64,000 nucleotides of DNA, from assembly GCA_022641835.1 (NCBI GenBank), contig CP048715.1, positions 372,001 to 436,000 on the forward strand. The letters run 5' to 3'. Both the position numbers and the translations under genes were made by a program. Shown piece by piece: positions 22,501 through 32,057 of the stretch; position 1 is the first letter of the stretch; each line of letters opens with the position of its first letter. Origin of the DNA: Petasospora fabianii. Taxonomy: Eukaryota > Ascomycota > Saccharomycetes > Phaffomycetales > Wickerhamomycetaceae. The notes under the pieces are model-generated. The model was not told the DNA's origin. It was given only the letters and a program-made list of their open reading frames with translations, and searched no databases.

Positions 22501-22643
22501 GAGGCTCTCGATGAGCTAGAAGAAATGGTGTTAGTAGATCTCTTCATACGTCAGCCTTAGGCTCTCCTTTCAAAAAGTCACAAAAGTGACCGAGAAACAC
22601 TTACAGGAACCAACTGCTCCAAAGTTACGTTATCAACGTCCAT
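19501..22643 (-). CDS. KAP122: Karyopherin-beta, Kap122/importin-13-like (two exons)
   Basis: Exon 1 is 22605-22643 (13 codons, MDVDNVTLEQLVP) and exon 2 is 19501-22515. The 89-base intron has GTAAGT, TACTAAC and CTAG, and the joined protein is 1,017 residues. The N-terminus reads as an importin-beta repeat helix pair (LIESLYSNTESKE, then NCQFFGALTYTVAL), which resembles importin-13/Kap122 more than Mtr10/transportin-3. The rest is all-helical HEAT-type repeats, including the family motif NICDSCRDKL. In S. cerevisiae Kap122 (Pdr6) imports TFIIA and shuttles through nuclear pores in a RanGTP-dependent way. Family assignment is firm; choosing Kap122 over other karyopherins is by N-terminal pattern and length. 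Its stop lies 51 bases from that of RPN14. Confidence 0.78.
22516..22604 (-). other. KAP122 intron
   Basis: The minus strand has GTAAGT at the donor, TACTAAC at 22530-22536 and TTCTTCTAG at the acceptor. Without it the large frame has no ATG at the position where the family N-terminus lies. Confidence 0.9.
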
Positions 22644-23641
22644 TTTCCCCGTGTAACACTAGAGAGCCAACTTCCAGGGCAGTATTCCTAGAACCGAGAC
22701 ATCGATCAGATTTTTGGCTGTCTGGTACCCTTGTGGCGCGTACCATTCTCCGCGAATTGGCATGCGCAGCATTAGCGCTAGAGCACTATTTCACACTAGT
22801 GCACAAGTCCTTACAAGATAATCAGGAATGGATCATCTCGCTTTGACCAGTGTCGGTTCTGCCAGCAATCACAAGAGATTCTAGGGATTATTTATATGCT
22901 GAGTTCCTTATTGGCCTGCCGCATAAGAAGCGTTTTCAAGGATTAGCTGGTGCAGTCTTGGTCTTCTGAGGAAGGAAACCTGGACATCCCCTACTTCCCA
23001 CATCCTTACACCCGTACACCCTTTTCACTTAACTAGGAATTAAACTTTTAACCCATTAAGATACTTTCTAGATATCTTTAGCAATCTCAAAGATATAAAA
23101 AAATCTAATATGATTTTTGAGCTAAAGAAACCCGCTCAAATCTAGTTTTTTGGTTGATTTTTGTAGAAGCTAAGCTTCAAAATGGGGTCTTTCAAGCATT
23201 TCGTATATCTGAGATGAAACTACTTTAAAGTATCGAGATAAGAAAGAATGCCTATTTTGAGCCTGAAAATACATCTTACGTTTGGGAACTGACTGTGAAA
23301 CACTTAAATAAGAGTTTCCCTCTGTTACCAGTGATGCGTTGTCAGTTAGAGCCAATTAACTATAAGCAGGTTGTAGCGTCCAGTACTGGCGACGTCAGGG
23401 GCCGGCTATAGTCGGGCTGGCATGTACAACTAGCAGCTAGTTTTCATTGCTCAGGGCGTTCAGGGCTACTACGGAATTTTAAAAACAGACTTTACTAGTT
23501 GGAAACAATAACTTTAAATCAACAATAAATAAGAAGTTGACGAGGCATTCACGGAAGCCAGCTTTCCTGTATCAAACAGATAGGGTGGATGCCTGCGCAG
23601 GTCTCAGTAGCCACTTCTAACAGTTGTACACTGTGGAAAGA
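22644..23641. other. Intergenic region, KAP122 upstream / ACS1 3' side
   Basis: This region of just under 1 kb lies between two minus-strand genes. The KAP122 promoter should lie at 22650-23000. The part from 23030 to 23350 is AT-rich. No gene, RNA or mobile element is recognisable. Confidence 0.4.
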
Positions 23642-25660
23642 TCACTTGGATTTGTCCTTGACAGCAGCAATGAGTTGCTCGACAACCTGTGGGTTTGACA
23701 AGGTACTCACATCACCAAGTTGGTCCTCTTCACCAGCCAAAATCTTTCTCAAGATTCTTCTCATGATCTTACCTGATCTGGTCTTTGGCAAGTCATCAAC
23801 CAAGATGATCAACTTAGGAGCAGCAAATGGACCAATCTCCTTACGCACTGTCAAGATCAACTCCTTGGAAATCTCGGTGGACTTGGAGGCGCTGGATTTG
23901 TCCTTCAGTGCAACGAACGCGGCAACAGCTTGACCAGTCAACTCATCGGCGAAGCCCACAACTGCAGACTCGGCAACAATTGGGTTTTCCAACAAGGCAG
24001 CTTCAATCTCAGCAGTGGACAATCTGTGGCCGGAAACGTTGACCACATCATCAACTCTACCCAAGATCCAGTAGAAACCATCGCCGTCACGGGCAGCACC
24101 ATCACCAGAGAAGAAGAAGCCTGGATATGGCTTGAGGTAAGTGTCAAGGAAACGGTCATAGTTCTTCCAGATAGTTCTGGCAATTGATGGCCATGGTGAT
24201 CTAATGGCCAAAATACCTTCAACATTAGGTCCCTTAAGTTCCTCACCAGTAGTTGGATCCAAAATCATTGGTTCGACACCAAAAAATGGCAAAGAGGCAG
24301 AACCTGGCTTCAATGGGGTAACACCAGTGATACCTGTGATCAGCTGGGAACCTGACTCCGTCATCCACCAAGTGTCCAAAATTGAAATCTCCTTCTTACC
24401 AATTTGTTCATAGTACCACTCCCAGACCTCAGCTGCGATAGGTTCACCGACAGAACCGAGTGTTCTCAATGACGACAAGTCATGGCCCTCAATGTAAGAG
24501 TTACCGGCTCTCTTAAGCAATCTAAGGGCAGTTGGGGCAACATAGAACTGTGTAACCTTGTACTGCTCGACAATTTCCCAGTAACGAGAGTAGGATGGAT
24601 AGGCTGGTGTACCTTCAAAGACAACAGTTGTTGCACCGTTAAGCAATGGACCGTAGACGACATAGGTGTGACCAGTGATCCAACCGATATCACCAGCCGT
24701 GAAGAAGATATCCTCTGGGTGCAAATCAAAGTTGTACTTGATAGTGATAAGAGCACTTAGCAAGTAACCGGCTGTGCAATGCTGGATACCCTTTGGAGAA
24801 CCGGTGGAACCAGAGGTATAGAGCAAGAACAATGGGTCCTCAGAGTTGACAGGAACAGGTGGGAAGTATGGACCGTACTTCTTGGTCTCCTCGTGCCACC
24901 ACAAGTCTCTCTTTGGATCAAATGGAACGTGATTTCCAGTTCTCTTGTAAACGAGAACGTTAGTGACCTGTGAACAGGACTTGAGAGCCTCATCAACAAT
25001 CTTCTTAGTCTCAATGGTCTTTGAACCTCTCTTGGACTCATCAGCAGTAATGACAATCTTGGAGTGGGCATCGTTGATACGGTCTCTCAAGGAAGCAGAG
25101 GAGAAACCAGCAAAGACTACAGAGTGAAGAGCACCAAGACGGGAAATGGCCAACAATGTGACAATGGCTTCAGGAATCATTGGCAAGTAGACGGCAACGG
25201 TGTCACCCTTACGAACTCCCAAGCTGTGCAAGATAGCAGCAACCTTTGAGACATCCTTGAGTAACTCACCGTAAGTGACTTGTCTTCCCTCACCTGGCTC
25301 ATCGGCTTCGTAGACGATGGCAACCTTATCTGGGTTCTTGAGAGCGTGTCTGTCAACACAGTTGTAGGATGCATTCAATTGACCACCAACAAACCATGCA
25401 GCAACATCGCTGTTGACAAAACCCTTCTCACCGTCTGGGTACTTAGCAGTGGTGAAAGGAGTAATCCAGTCCAAGTTCTCCTTGGCAAGATCTCCAAAGA
25501 ACTTTGATGGGTTGTCAATGGACTCCTTGTACATCTTCTCGTACTGGGCCATTGAAGCTATGTTTGGCTCCCCTGGCCTCTTACGGTTGTTCTTTGGAGG
25601 TTGAATTGCATTGATTCCCATGAGATGGGCATTGTCGAGCTTGGTTGTAGATTCAGGCAT
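23642..25660 (-). CDS. ACS1: Acetyl-CoA synthetase, Acs1 type
   Basis: This enzyme makes acetyl-CoA from acetate, ATP and CoA for respiratory acetate use and protein acetylation. The 672-residue protein has the AMP-binding loop [11 protein letters not shown] (~282-292), the adenylate-forming motif TESGS, the hinge [13 protein letters not shown] (~531-543) and the C-terminal motif [12 protein letters not shown] (~630-641), whose lysine is the regulatory acetylation site in the family. Many segments match S. cerevisiae Acs1 better than Acs2 ([42 protein letters not shown]). It lacks the long Acs1 N-terminal extension. A TATA box lies ~75 bases upstream. It is divergent from RFA1. Confidence 0.95.
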   Translation of the reverse strand: MPESTTKLDNAHLMGINAIQPPKNNRKRPGEPNIASMAQYEKMYKESIDNPSKFFGDLAKENLDWITPFTTAKYPDGEKGFVNSDVAAWFVGGQLNASYNCVDRHALKNPDKVAIVYEADEPGEGRQVTYGELLKDVSKVAAILHSLGVRKGDTVAVYLPMIPEAIVTLLAISRLGALHSVVFAGFSSASLRDRINDAHSKIVITADESKRGSKTIETKKIVDEALKSCSQVTNVLVYKRTGNHVPFDPKRDLWWHEETKKYGPYFPPVPVNSEDPLFLLYTSGSTGSPKGIQHCTAGYLLSALITIKYNFDLHPEDIFFTAGDIGWITGHTYVVYGPLLNGATTVVFEGTPAYPSYSRYWEIVEQYKVTQFYVAPTALRLLKRAGNSYIEGHDLSSLRTLGSVGEPIAAEVWEWYYEQIGKKEISILDTWWMTESGSQLITGITGVTPLKPGSASLPFFGVEPMILDPTTGEELKGPNVEGILAIRSPWPSIARTIWKNYDRFLDTYLKPYPGFFFSGDGAARDGDGFYWILGRVDDVVNVSGHRLSTAEIEAALLENPIVAESAVVGFADELTGQAVAAFVALKDKSSASKSTEISKELILTVRKEIGPFAAPKLIILVDDLPKTRSGKIMRRILRKILAGEEDQLGDVSTLSNPQVVEQLIAAVKDKSK

Positions 25661-25733
25661 TGGGAAAGGCGTGATATCTGGAGGGGGGATGAGGTTATTG
25701 CTGATTGAGGCACTCGAAGAGCGGGGCCCCTGG

Positions 25734-25740
25734 CTTTATA
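25734..25740 (-). promoter_or_regulatory. TATA box of ACS1
   Basis: The minus strand reads TATAAAG about 75 bases upstream of the ACS1 start codon. Confidence 0.5.
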
Positions 25741-26526
25741 TGAATACAAATCTTGCCCCACAATAGCTGTGATCACAAATAATTGTTGAGTGCACCAATG
25801 CGGGACGCACAGATTTCGTGATTATGGGGCAATAATGCCCGCATGCAGGTTCCCCTCAGTGAGTTAGATCGGTCGCCGTCATTTCTAGGGAACTCAGGGT
25901 TTTAGGTCGGCTTGGGACAAAGTGTCCTTTTGGTGGTTCAGTTAGTGCCGTAACTCTTTTCGAGCTATTTCTTTGGGGACATCTTAGTGGAAGTCAAGAT
26001 CACAATTACCATTCTCAACTCCAAGGACTGAGTGCGCAGCATCAGAGAAAGGGGCTATCACCGGTTGATCGGAGAGCACTAAGACGCAATTGTATGCGCA
26101 AATCGCTACAGGAACCGATTAACAGTTATTCTTCACCATCATTATTTGAGAGCCGTCAACATTAAAGCATGTGTCTCGTTTATTTCGGTAGCTCCACCCC
26201 CCACCTTTACCCCCCGCATCGCGCTGTAGTGCACAAGCTCTCATGCGAATGGTCTTCTGTGTTTGGCCCGAAGGTTAGCCGTAAGGCCGGATAAGGGGCT
26301 CACCTTCAGCCAATTTCATGCATGTGTATAGTTTGGTTGCCACTTGTGGATGCCCGTGACAAAGTTCCCTTCAAACGAGCAGTTCGTGCGGGAGAGCTGA
26401 TGACCGTTGATAAAAATGTGGGGCAAGCTTGGTCTGGGCAGATTATTTTGTTGGCCTTGCTGGATGACTCAGCTGACACTATTAAGCTGAGATAAGCGAG
26501 TTATAACATCCGCACACCAACATTTG

Positions 26527-26554
26527 ACGCGTTCTTCAATTTGCAAATACGCGT
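26527..26554. promoter_or_regulatory. Two MluI cell-cycle boxes upstream of RFA1
   Basis: Two exact ACGCGT sites stand at 26527-26532 and 26549-26554, 130-155 bases before the RFA1 ATG. Related CGCGTTT and GCGCGT sequences follow at about 26560-26583. ACGCGT is the binding site of MBF, which drives replication genes including RFA1 at G1/S in S. cerevisiae. Confidence 0.7.
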
Positions 26555-26681
26555 GTGTTTCGCGTTTGCCGGTGGGTGGCGCGTCAATTAAAAACAACGC
26601 GGTTCGCCACCCATTTGTCTTCAGCAAGTCTTGAACTAGCCATCAATCAGGCCCTTAGAACCCAACAACATCATTTCAGTC

Positions 26682-28496
26682 ATGCCTGAAGCTGACATCA
26701 AACTTGACACTGGAATGTTAAAGCGCCTCTTCGCAGAGGAGAGCGTTTGGACCACCAAGCCTTCGATCAAAGTACAAGTAACAAACTTCAAGGTCATCCC
26801 CAACGAAGCCGGCAAAAGACTTCGTCTTTTGATCAGTGACGGCTCTTTCACCACTCATGCTGTCATCAGACCAGAAGGTGTGGAGAAGGCAGAGTCATCC
26901 GGTTTGGCCAAGTCATCTGTTATTACTATTGATGCCTACGATATCGAGAGAATGGGTCAGGCTAACAAGCACGTTGTGATTATTTCTGATTTGACCGTCT
27001 TGCACACCACCGTGGGAAAGCTTGGCGGTAACCTCACAGGTATTGACGACTATTTCAAGTCTCACCCAGAAGAGGATCTTTACGTTAGCACTGAAGCTGA
27101 GTCTACTCCAACTCCTGAAGTTGCTGCCCCAGCAGCTCCAGCGGCTACCTCAACAACCGGCCCACAACGTTTTGCTGCCCCACAGGGCAACAAACCAGCC
27201 AATTTGTATGCCATTGATCAGCTGTCACCATACCAGAACACATGGACAATCAAGGGTCGTCTCTCCTATAAGGGTGACATGCGTACTTGGTCCAACCAGA
27301 GAGGTGAGGGTAAGCTCTTCAATGTGAACTTCCTCGATGAGACCGACGAGATTAGAGCCACCGCCTTCAACGAAAATGCTGACAAGTTCTACAACTTGTT
27401 GCAAGAAGGTAAGGTGTATTATGTTTCCAAGGCTAGAATCCAGCCAGCCAAGCCACAATTCTCCCACCTCAAACACCCATACGAGCTCCAGATGGACAGA
27501 GACACAGTTATTGAGGAGTGCCAGGATGCGGATGGTATTCCAAAGTTGCAATATGACTTTGTCAAGCTTTCTAAGGTGCAGTCTCTCGAAGCTGACTCTA
27601 TCATTGATGTTGTTGGTGTTATCAAGGAGGTGAATCCAGCCTTCCAGATAACATCCAAGGCTGGTAAGTCATACGACCGCCGTGACATCACCCTTGTTGA
27701 TGATTCCCAATTTGCTGTATCCGTGGGATTGTGGAATAAGTATGCCAAGGAGTTTGATATCCCAGAGGGTACTGTTGTTGCCATCAAGGGCTGCAAAGTC
27801 TCGGACTTCAACGGTAAGACATTGTCTCTGACCCCTGGTGCTTCTGTGTCGGCCAACCCAGGTACTCCAGAGGCCTACACAATCAAGGGCTGGTATGACG
27901 CCCAGGGCCGAAACGAGCAGTTCCAGAGTTTGAAGAGTGAGATGACATCGAAGAAGAGTTCTCTTGCTGATCGTAAGACCATTTTGGAGGCACAGAACGA
28001 GGAGATCGGTGCCGGTGACAAGCCAGCTTACTTCTCCACTAAGGCGACAGTCAACTTTGTCAAGACTGATAACTTCAGTTATCCAGCTTGTTTGACCGAA
28101 GGCTGTAATAGAAAGGTCACTGAGCAAGGTGATGGTACCTGGAGATGTGAGAAGTGTGATATGAACCACGCTGTGCCTAACTACAGATATATCTTGACGT
28201 TGTCTGTCATGGACACTACAGGACAGATGTGGCTGACACTCTTTGATACCGAGGCTACCACGGCCCTTGGTGTGAATGCTAATGAGATGCACAGATTGAA
28301 AGAGGATGACCCTGACAAGTTCTCCCAGACCATGAGTCAATTGCAGATGAATGAGTACGACTTCAGAGTCAGAGCAAGAGAGGACAATTACAACGGAACT
28401 ACCAGAATGAGATACAACGCTGTCGGTATCAACAAGGTCGACTACACCGCCGAGGCAGAATTCTTGAGTCAAAAGCTTTTGAAGTTGTCCACTTGA
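26682..28496 (+). CDS. RFA1: Replication protein A large subunit
   Basis: This is the 70-kDa subunit of the RPA heterotrimer, which coats single-stranded DNA in replication, repair and recombination. The 604-residue protein shows the N-terminal protein-interaction OB fold (~1-105), a Pro/Ala-rich linker (~130-165), DNA-binding OB folds A (~185-290, starting DQLSPYQNTWTIKGRLSYKG) and B (~300-415), and the C-terminal fold C with the four-cysteine zinc ribbon CLTEGC...CEKC (~469-491). The frame starts at the first ATG. Length is close to the S. cerevisiae protein (621). The upstream MluI boxes suggest G1/S transcription. Confidence 0.97.
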   Translation: MPEADIKLDTGMLKRLFAEESVWTTKPSIKVQVTNFKVIPNEAGKRLRLLISDGSFTTHAVIRPEGVEKAESSGLAKSSVITIDAYDIERMGQANKHVVIISDLTVLHTTVGKLGGNLTGIDDYFKSHPEEDLYVSTEAESTPTPEVAAPAAPAATSTTGPQRFAAPQGNKPANLYAIDQLSPYQNTWTIKGRLSYKGDMRTWSNQRGEGKLFNVNFLDETDEIRATAFNENADKFYNLLQEGKVYYVSKARIQPAKPQFSHLKHPYELQMDRDTVIEECQDADGIPKLQYDFVKLSKVQSLEADSIIDVVGVIKEVNPAFQITSKAGKSYDRRDITLVDDSQFAVSVGLWNKYAKEFDIPEGTVVAIKGCKVSDFNGKTLSLTPGASVSANPGTPEAYTIKGWYDAQGRNEQFQSLKSEMTSKKSSLADRKTILEAQNEEIGAGDKPAYFSTKATVNFVKTDNFSYPACLTEGCNRKVTEQGDGTWRCEKCDMNHAVPNYRYILTLSVMDTTGQMWLTLFDTEATTALGVNANEMHRLKEDDPDKFSQTMSQLQMNEYDFRVRAREDNYNGTTRMRYNAVGINKVDYTAEAEFLSQKLLKLST

Positions 28497-31400
28497 ATAC
28501 GAATATTTTGAGACATGGTTCACTACCAATACTTTGTTATGATTTCACAACGTTTGCGGCAGGGTCAAAGTCTGTTTAACGTTCCTTCATTTCTCCACTG
28601 TATTTACTCTCGCTTGTGGCCAACCGGACTTGTAGTTGCAGTTCGTCAAAGCAACGTGCTGCGATTCGATGTTGGTGTGAGAAACGAACAGTGTCTCACA
28701 TGGCTTTGCTTGTGCTGTTTTTTTATTTCCTTCTTCCGAATTTTGATGCCCGTTACTGTGCTTATGTGTAGTTGGTTGTCGAATTGTGCGTGTGATTAGA
28801 GCCTGGTGAGGGTGCTGGCTACGACTTGCGGGTCACTACGTGTCACGCCTACCTGTAAGAGAGGACTGTGGTAGCTGAATGCCGAACAGAGGCAGCGGGA
28901 GAGCCAACGGGGTCGCTAAAGTTTCAAACGCTGCGCACCCGCTCACTTTGATTTCGGGAGCTCATGAAACAACCTGGTCGATCTAGTGTGCGGTTTATCA
29001 TATGAGAACTAATTCTAGTCACTGGGCCATCAAAAGGTGAATTTTGTTCTGAGCTGTCCACGGCTCCTCGGCATCACCACGGAGATAATAATTTTTTTAT
29101 ACGGCGCATGAGCGCTTAAACCCAAGCCGTTCAGAAGTAGTTCAAGCTCATACTACCGCTCTCGTGGTTGAAGCTAGAGTTGGATTTGTGTTGTTCAGTT
29201 AACGGAAAGAGATAAGAGCGCATCAAAAAATATGAAACCTTACCATAGATCACATGTGTTGCAGTCTGTAGTTCATCGTGTTCCCTGCAAGTGTGCAGCC
29301 GAGGTCAAGAATCATCATGAGTCTACCATTGCCGCATGCGAGCGGTCTGAAGTTCGACTCATTGGGGGTATGGGGGATACAGGAGACAAAGGACGAAACC
29401 TTTCAGGATTGAGTCGGCGATGGACAGAAAAATCGATTGCCAGACAGCCGCCGTACACCTTTTATCGCCTTTTGTACATCGCTGAAGCGTGCATGGGCCG
29501 TTGACAACGCAGCGAGCGGCATGTATGGAGGTGGACAACAAGATTTAGGCGGAAATGTGGAAGCAGTGGCTCGGTTAGATCAACGATAAGCCTCTCAATC
29601 TCCACTCCGTGTTTCAGCAGGGCTATTTGGCGCAGACATCGGGTTGACTGCGGTGGAATCTTTCCACAGGGCCTTGTAGTGTTGCCCCCCTCCGGCACAG
29701 GCACAGGTACAGCTCCTCGTAAAGAAGCCCATCCCATCGAAGGTTATTGGGAAGCCTACATGCTACGTGTTATTGCTCTCCTGAGAGCCGCTATTGCCAA
29801 CTATCGCAGGTCTAGTCAAAGCTGTTGTCATCCACCGCCGAGGTTGGTTTCTCTACAAGATCTGATGCGATATGGTGGACATTCCCTTTTTTGGGGATCC
29901 ACTGCTCTCTGCAAATGGGGGCTGTAGATCATGCACGGATATGCAATGCAATATTCTCGGTTCGTATTCTCGCCTTTCTCTACCCACGATACCCTGAATT
30001 ATTTACCCATTTGACTCAATTGAGTGACCACGTTTCCCCAAAAATCCTCTCCACTGCTTGCAAGACCGTAGCATGATGTATCAGCTTGAGACTGGACTGG
30101 TTGTGGAGGCCGGCGCACAGGGAACATACTCTCCGGGAAGATATGGAGGACCGCAAGGAGATTTTAGCGAACTAGACCTCAGGTCTCGAGCGTAATGGTT
30201 ATATTGATGAGCGTCTCCCTTCACAATTCCTTGTAAGCTGAACGATTACTAGAGCGTTTGGAACAGAGGATCGTAGAGACCGATTGATAAGAAGCAATAG
30301 GAAACGAGAGGCGGTTAGGTAACTCGTCAATACACGAGCAGGCATGTCTCAGGATTCGCGATGATCGAATGTATACTGCGTCACCATCGTGTGGCAGGCA
30401 CTCAAGGAGACCAGGTTATCACTTAGCCGTCAACCAAATTCACCTCAGGCGATACGATGTACACTTACATATTCACTCAACTGAAGGTCCCTTGCAACTT
30501 GGTTAGCAGTTAGGTCGTTGAGTAGTCATCGCAGAAGTCCACGTCACCACCCCCTGTCGACAAGCAATGCATTTCGCAGAATCCAAAATCACATAGACGA
30601 GCCTTGGACTGGATTAAAGAAGGAAACGTAACATGTTCTGATCATCAAGACATTGTAAGACGTGTGTGTACTCTCTAAGGTACCTGTGTGCTGGTAGAAC
30701 GGATCAAAGTCCCTCAAGTTAGCCGGGTTGGACAAAATACTAAAAAAGCCCCACTTCCAATTGAACCGGACCAAAGCAGAGGGGGCGGGAACACTGAGAG
30801 ATGCGCCCGACACCGAGACAGCATCAGAATACTGGCAAATATCAAGACCTCATATCTAATTGATCCGGAGTTGCTAATACCACTTCAATTTATTTTAGCG
30901 CTACCAACCGAGAACAGTCAACTTTGGGGTGATAGAGGCGTGATGTGGACAACTTTTTGCCCACTTGCAGCAGGAGAAACATCAAGCCACACATTTGAAG
31001 CTAATATGTGACATGGGAATTCACGACTCGAACCAGATAGATTTTGGATCACTGCTCTTCTCTTCTGCTTGAGCAAGTAACACTACTACACTATACGTCA
31101 TTCCACTCGAGTAGTTTCTAGAGCTAGATACAAACATACCACCAAAGCCAGCCTTCCACACCTGATGGTATTGTGTGGTGCTTCTCGAATAGAAGTGGTC
31201 CAGGAATAGTCAGTCATGGACAGCCTTCCCGAAGTTCTTCAAGATCTCGACTGCTCGCCTCGCATGTGGACATGTGCACTCCAACACATGCCTGCTTGCT
31301 TTTTATCAGGAAAAGAAACAGCACCACCTCGATCGTTCTTAACTCCGGCTACCAGCAGCATACACGGATTGACCCATACGTCGCAGTGATTTGAAGAATT

Positions 31401-31802
31401 CTTTTCTCTCAGAGCAGTACTGATTTCTCATACCCCGTCCCCCAAGAGAACGTTTCCGGTCCTGAAGAGACTTCTGAGCGCCTTTACAAAAAAGAAATTT
31501 TGACCGTTGAAGGAGAAGCAGCACGATGGTGCAGATCACGGCTTATGATGCAGAAACACGCATGCCCATCTTGATCACATCCAGGGCTTCGTGCGTGATC
31601 GCTTGTTCTTCCCGTGTTTTGGGCCGTGGTATGTGTGCAGCCAGGCGTACACCTGTGATAATATGCTTCTAGAAGTAGATCAAAATCTGGAGCTTGATCC
31701 CCCCCAAAAGCCCTACCAGGCGGACGTCAGGGGTGGGGGGAAAACAAGCAAATTTAACCATTGCCTATCCTTAACCTTTTAAAAAAAGGTGCTTCCAAAG
31801 AG

Positions 31803-31836
<34 letters not shown>

Positions 31837-32057
31837 CCCTACGATTTTATGGTACAAACTAGGTGTCCTCTGATGTACATACATTGTGGGTTTACATACT
31901 ACAGACTTTTAATTAGATCCCTACACTGAAGCTCGACCAGCTTCCAGTGAACTATTACGTCTCAATTCTTGCACTTGATCACACCCAATCTCATCCCAGT
32001 TCATCACACATACACAGATTCCAATCATCCATCATCAGTCTTAGATTCTCACACATC
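28497..32057. promoter_or_regulatory. Long gene-free stretch upstream of the adhesin gene
   Basis: About 3.56 kb lie between the RFA1 stop and the adhesin ATG. No open frame here resembles a protein; the longest are ~60-110 codons and of random composition. I found no tRNA, snRNA, LTR or transposase remnant. The first few hundred bases are RFA1 3' sequence; the rest is best read as an unusually long regulatory region, as known for FLO11 in S. cerevisiae. A dinucleotide repeat lies about 220 bases before the ATG, and homopolymer runs flank it. Confidence 0.45.
31804..31834. repeat. (CA)n microsatellite
   Basis: An uninterrupted CA dinucleotide run of about 15 units lies upstream of the adhesin gene. 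It is probably length-variable between strains. Confidence 0.95.

Larger units (their letters stand above)
25661..26681. promoter_or_regulatory. Divergent promoter region, ACS1 / RFA1
   Basis: This 1-kb region serves the regulated metabolic gene ACS1 and the cell-cycle gene RFA1. The ACS1 side holds a TATA box. The RFA1 side holds a CG-rich block at 26520-26620 with two MluI cell-cycle boxes and further CGCG motifs. No gene is visible in it. Confidence 0.55.

Noticed and set aside
27669-28529. 286-codon minus-strand open frame opposite RFA1
   Set aside because: It overlaps the zinc-ribbon-bearing C-terminus of RFA1 and has antisense composition.
29560-29635. A-box-like sequence (TGGCTCGGTTAGA) suggesting a tRNA
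   Set aside because: No TTCGA-type T-arm and no acceptor pairing follow within the required distance.
31015-31050. Minus-strand GGTTCGAGTC resembling a tRNA B box
   Set aside because: The flanking bases do not form a five-pair T stem and no A box lies at the right distance.
28515-31800. Short open frames of 60-107 codons between RFA1 and the adhesin
   Set aside because: No signal, motif or family resemblance; lengths are those expected by chance in 3.5 kb of six frames.
28497-31946. Search for LTR, transposase or virus-like remnants in the large gaps
   Set aside because: I saw no paired terminal repeats, no reverse-transcriptase or transposase-like frame, and no element boundary in any of the gene-free stretches.
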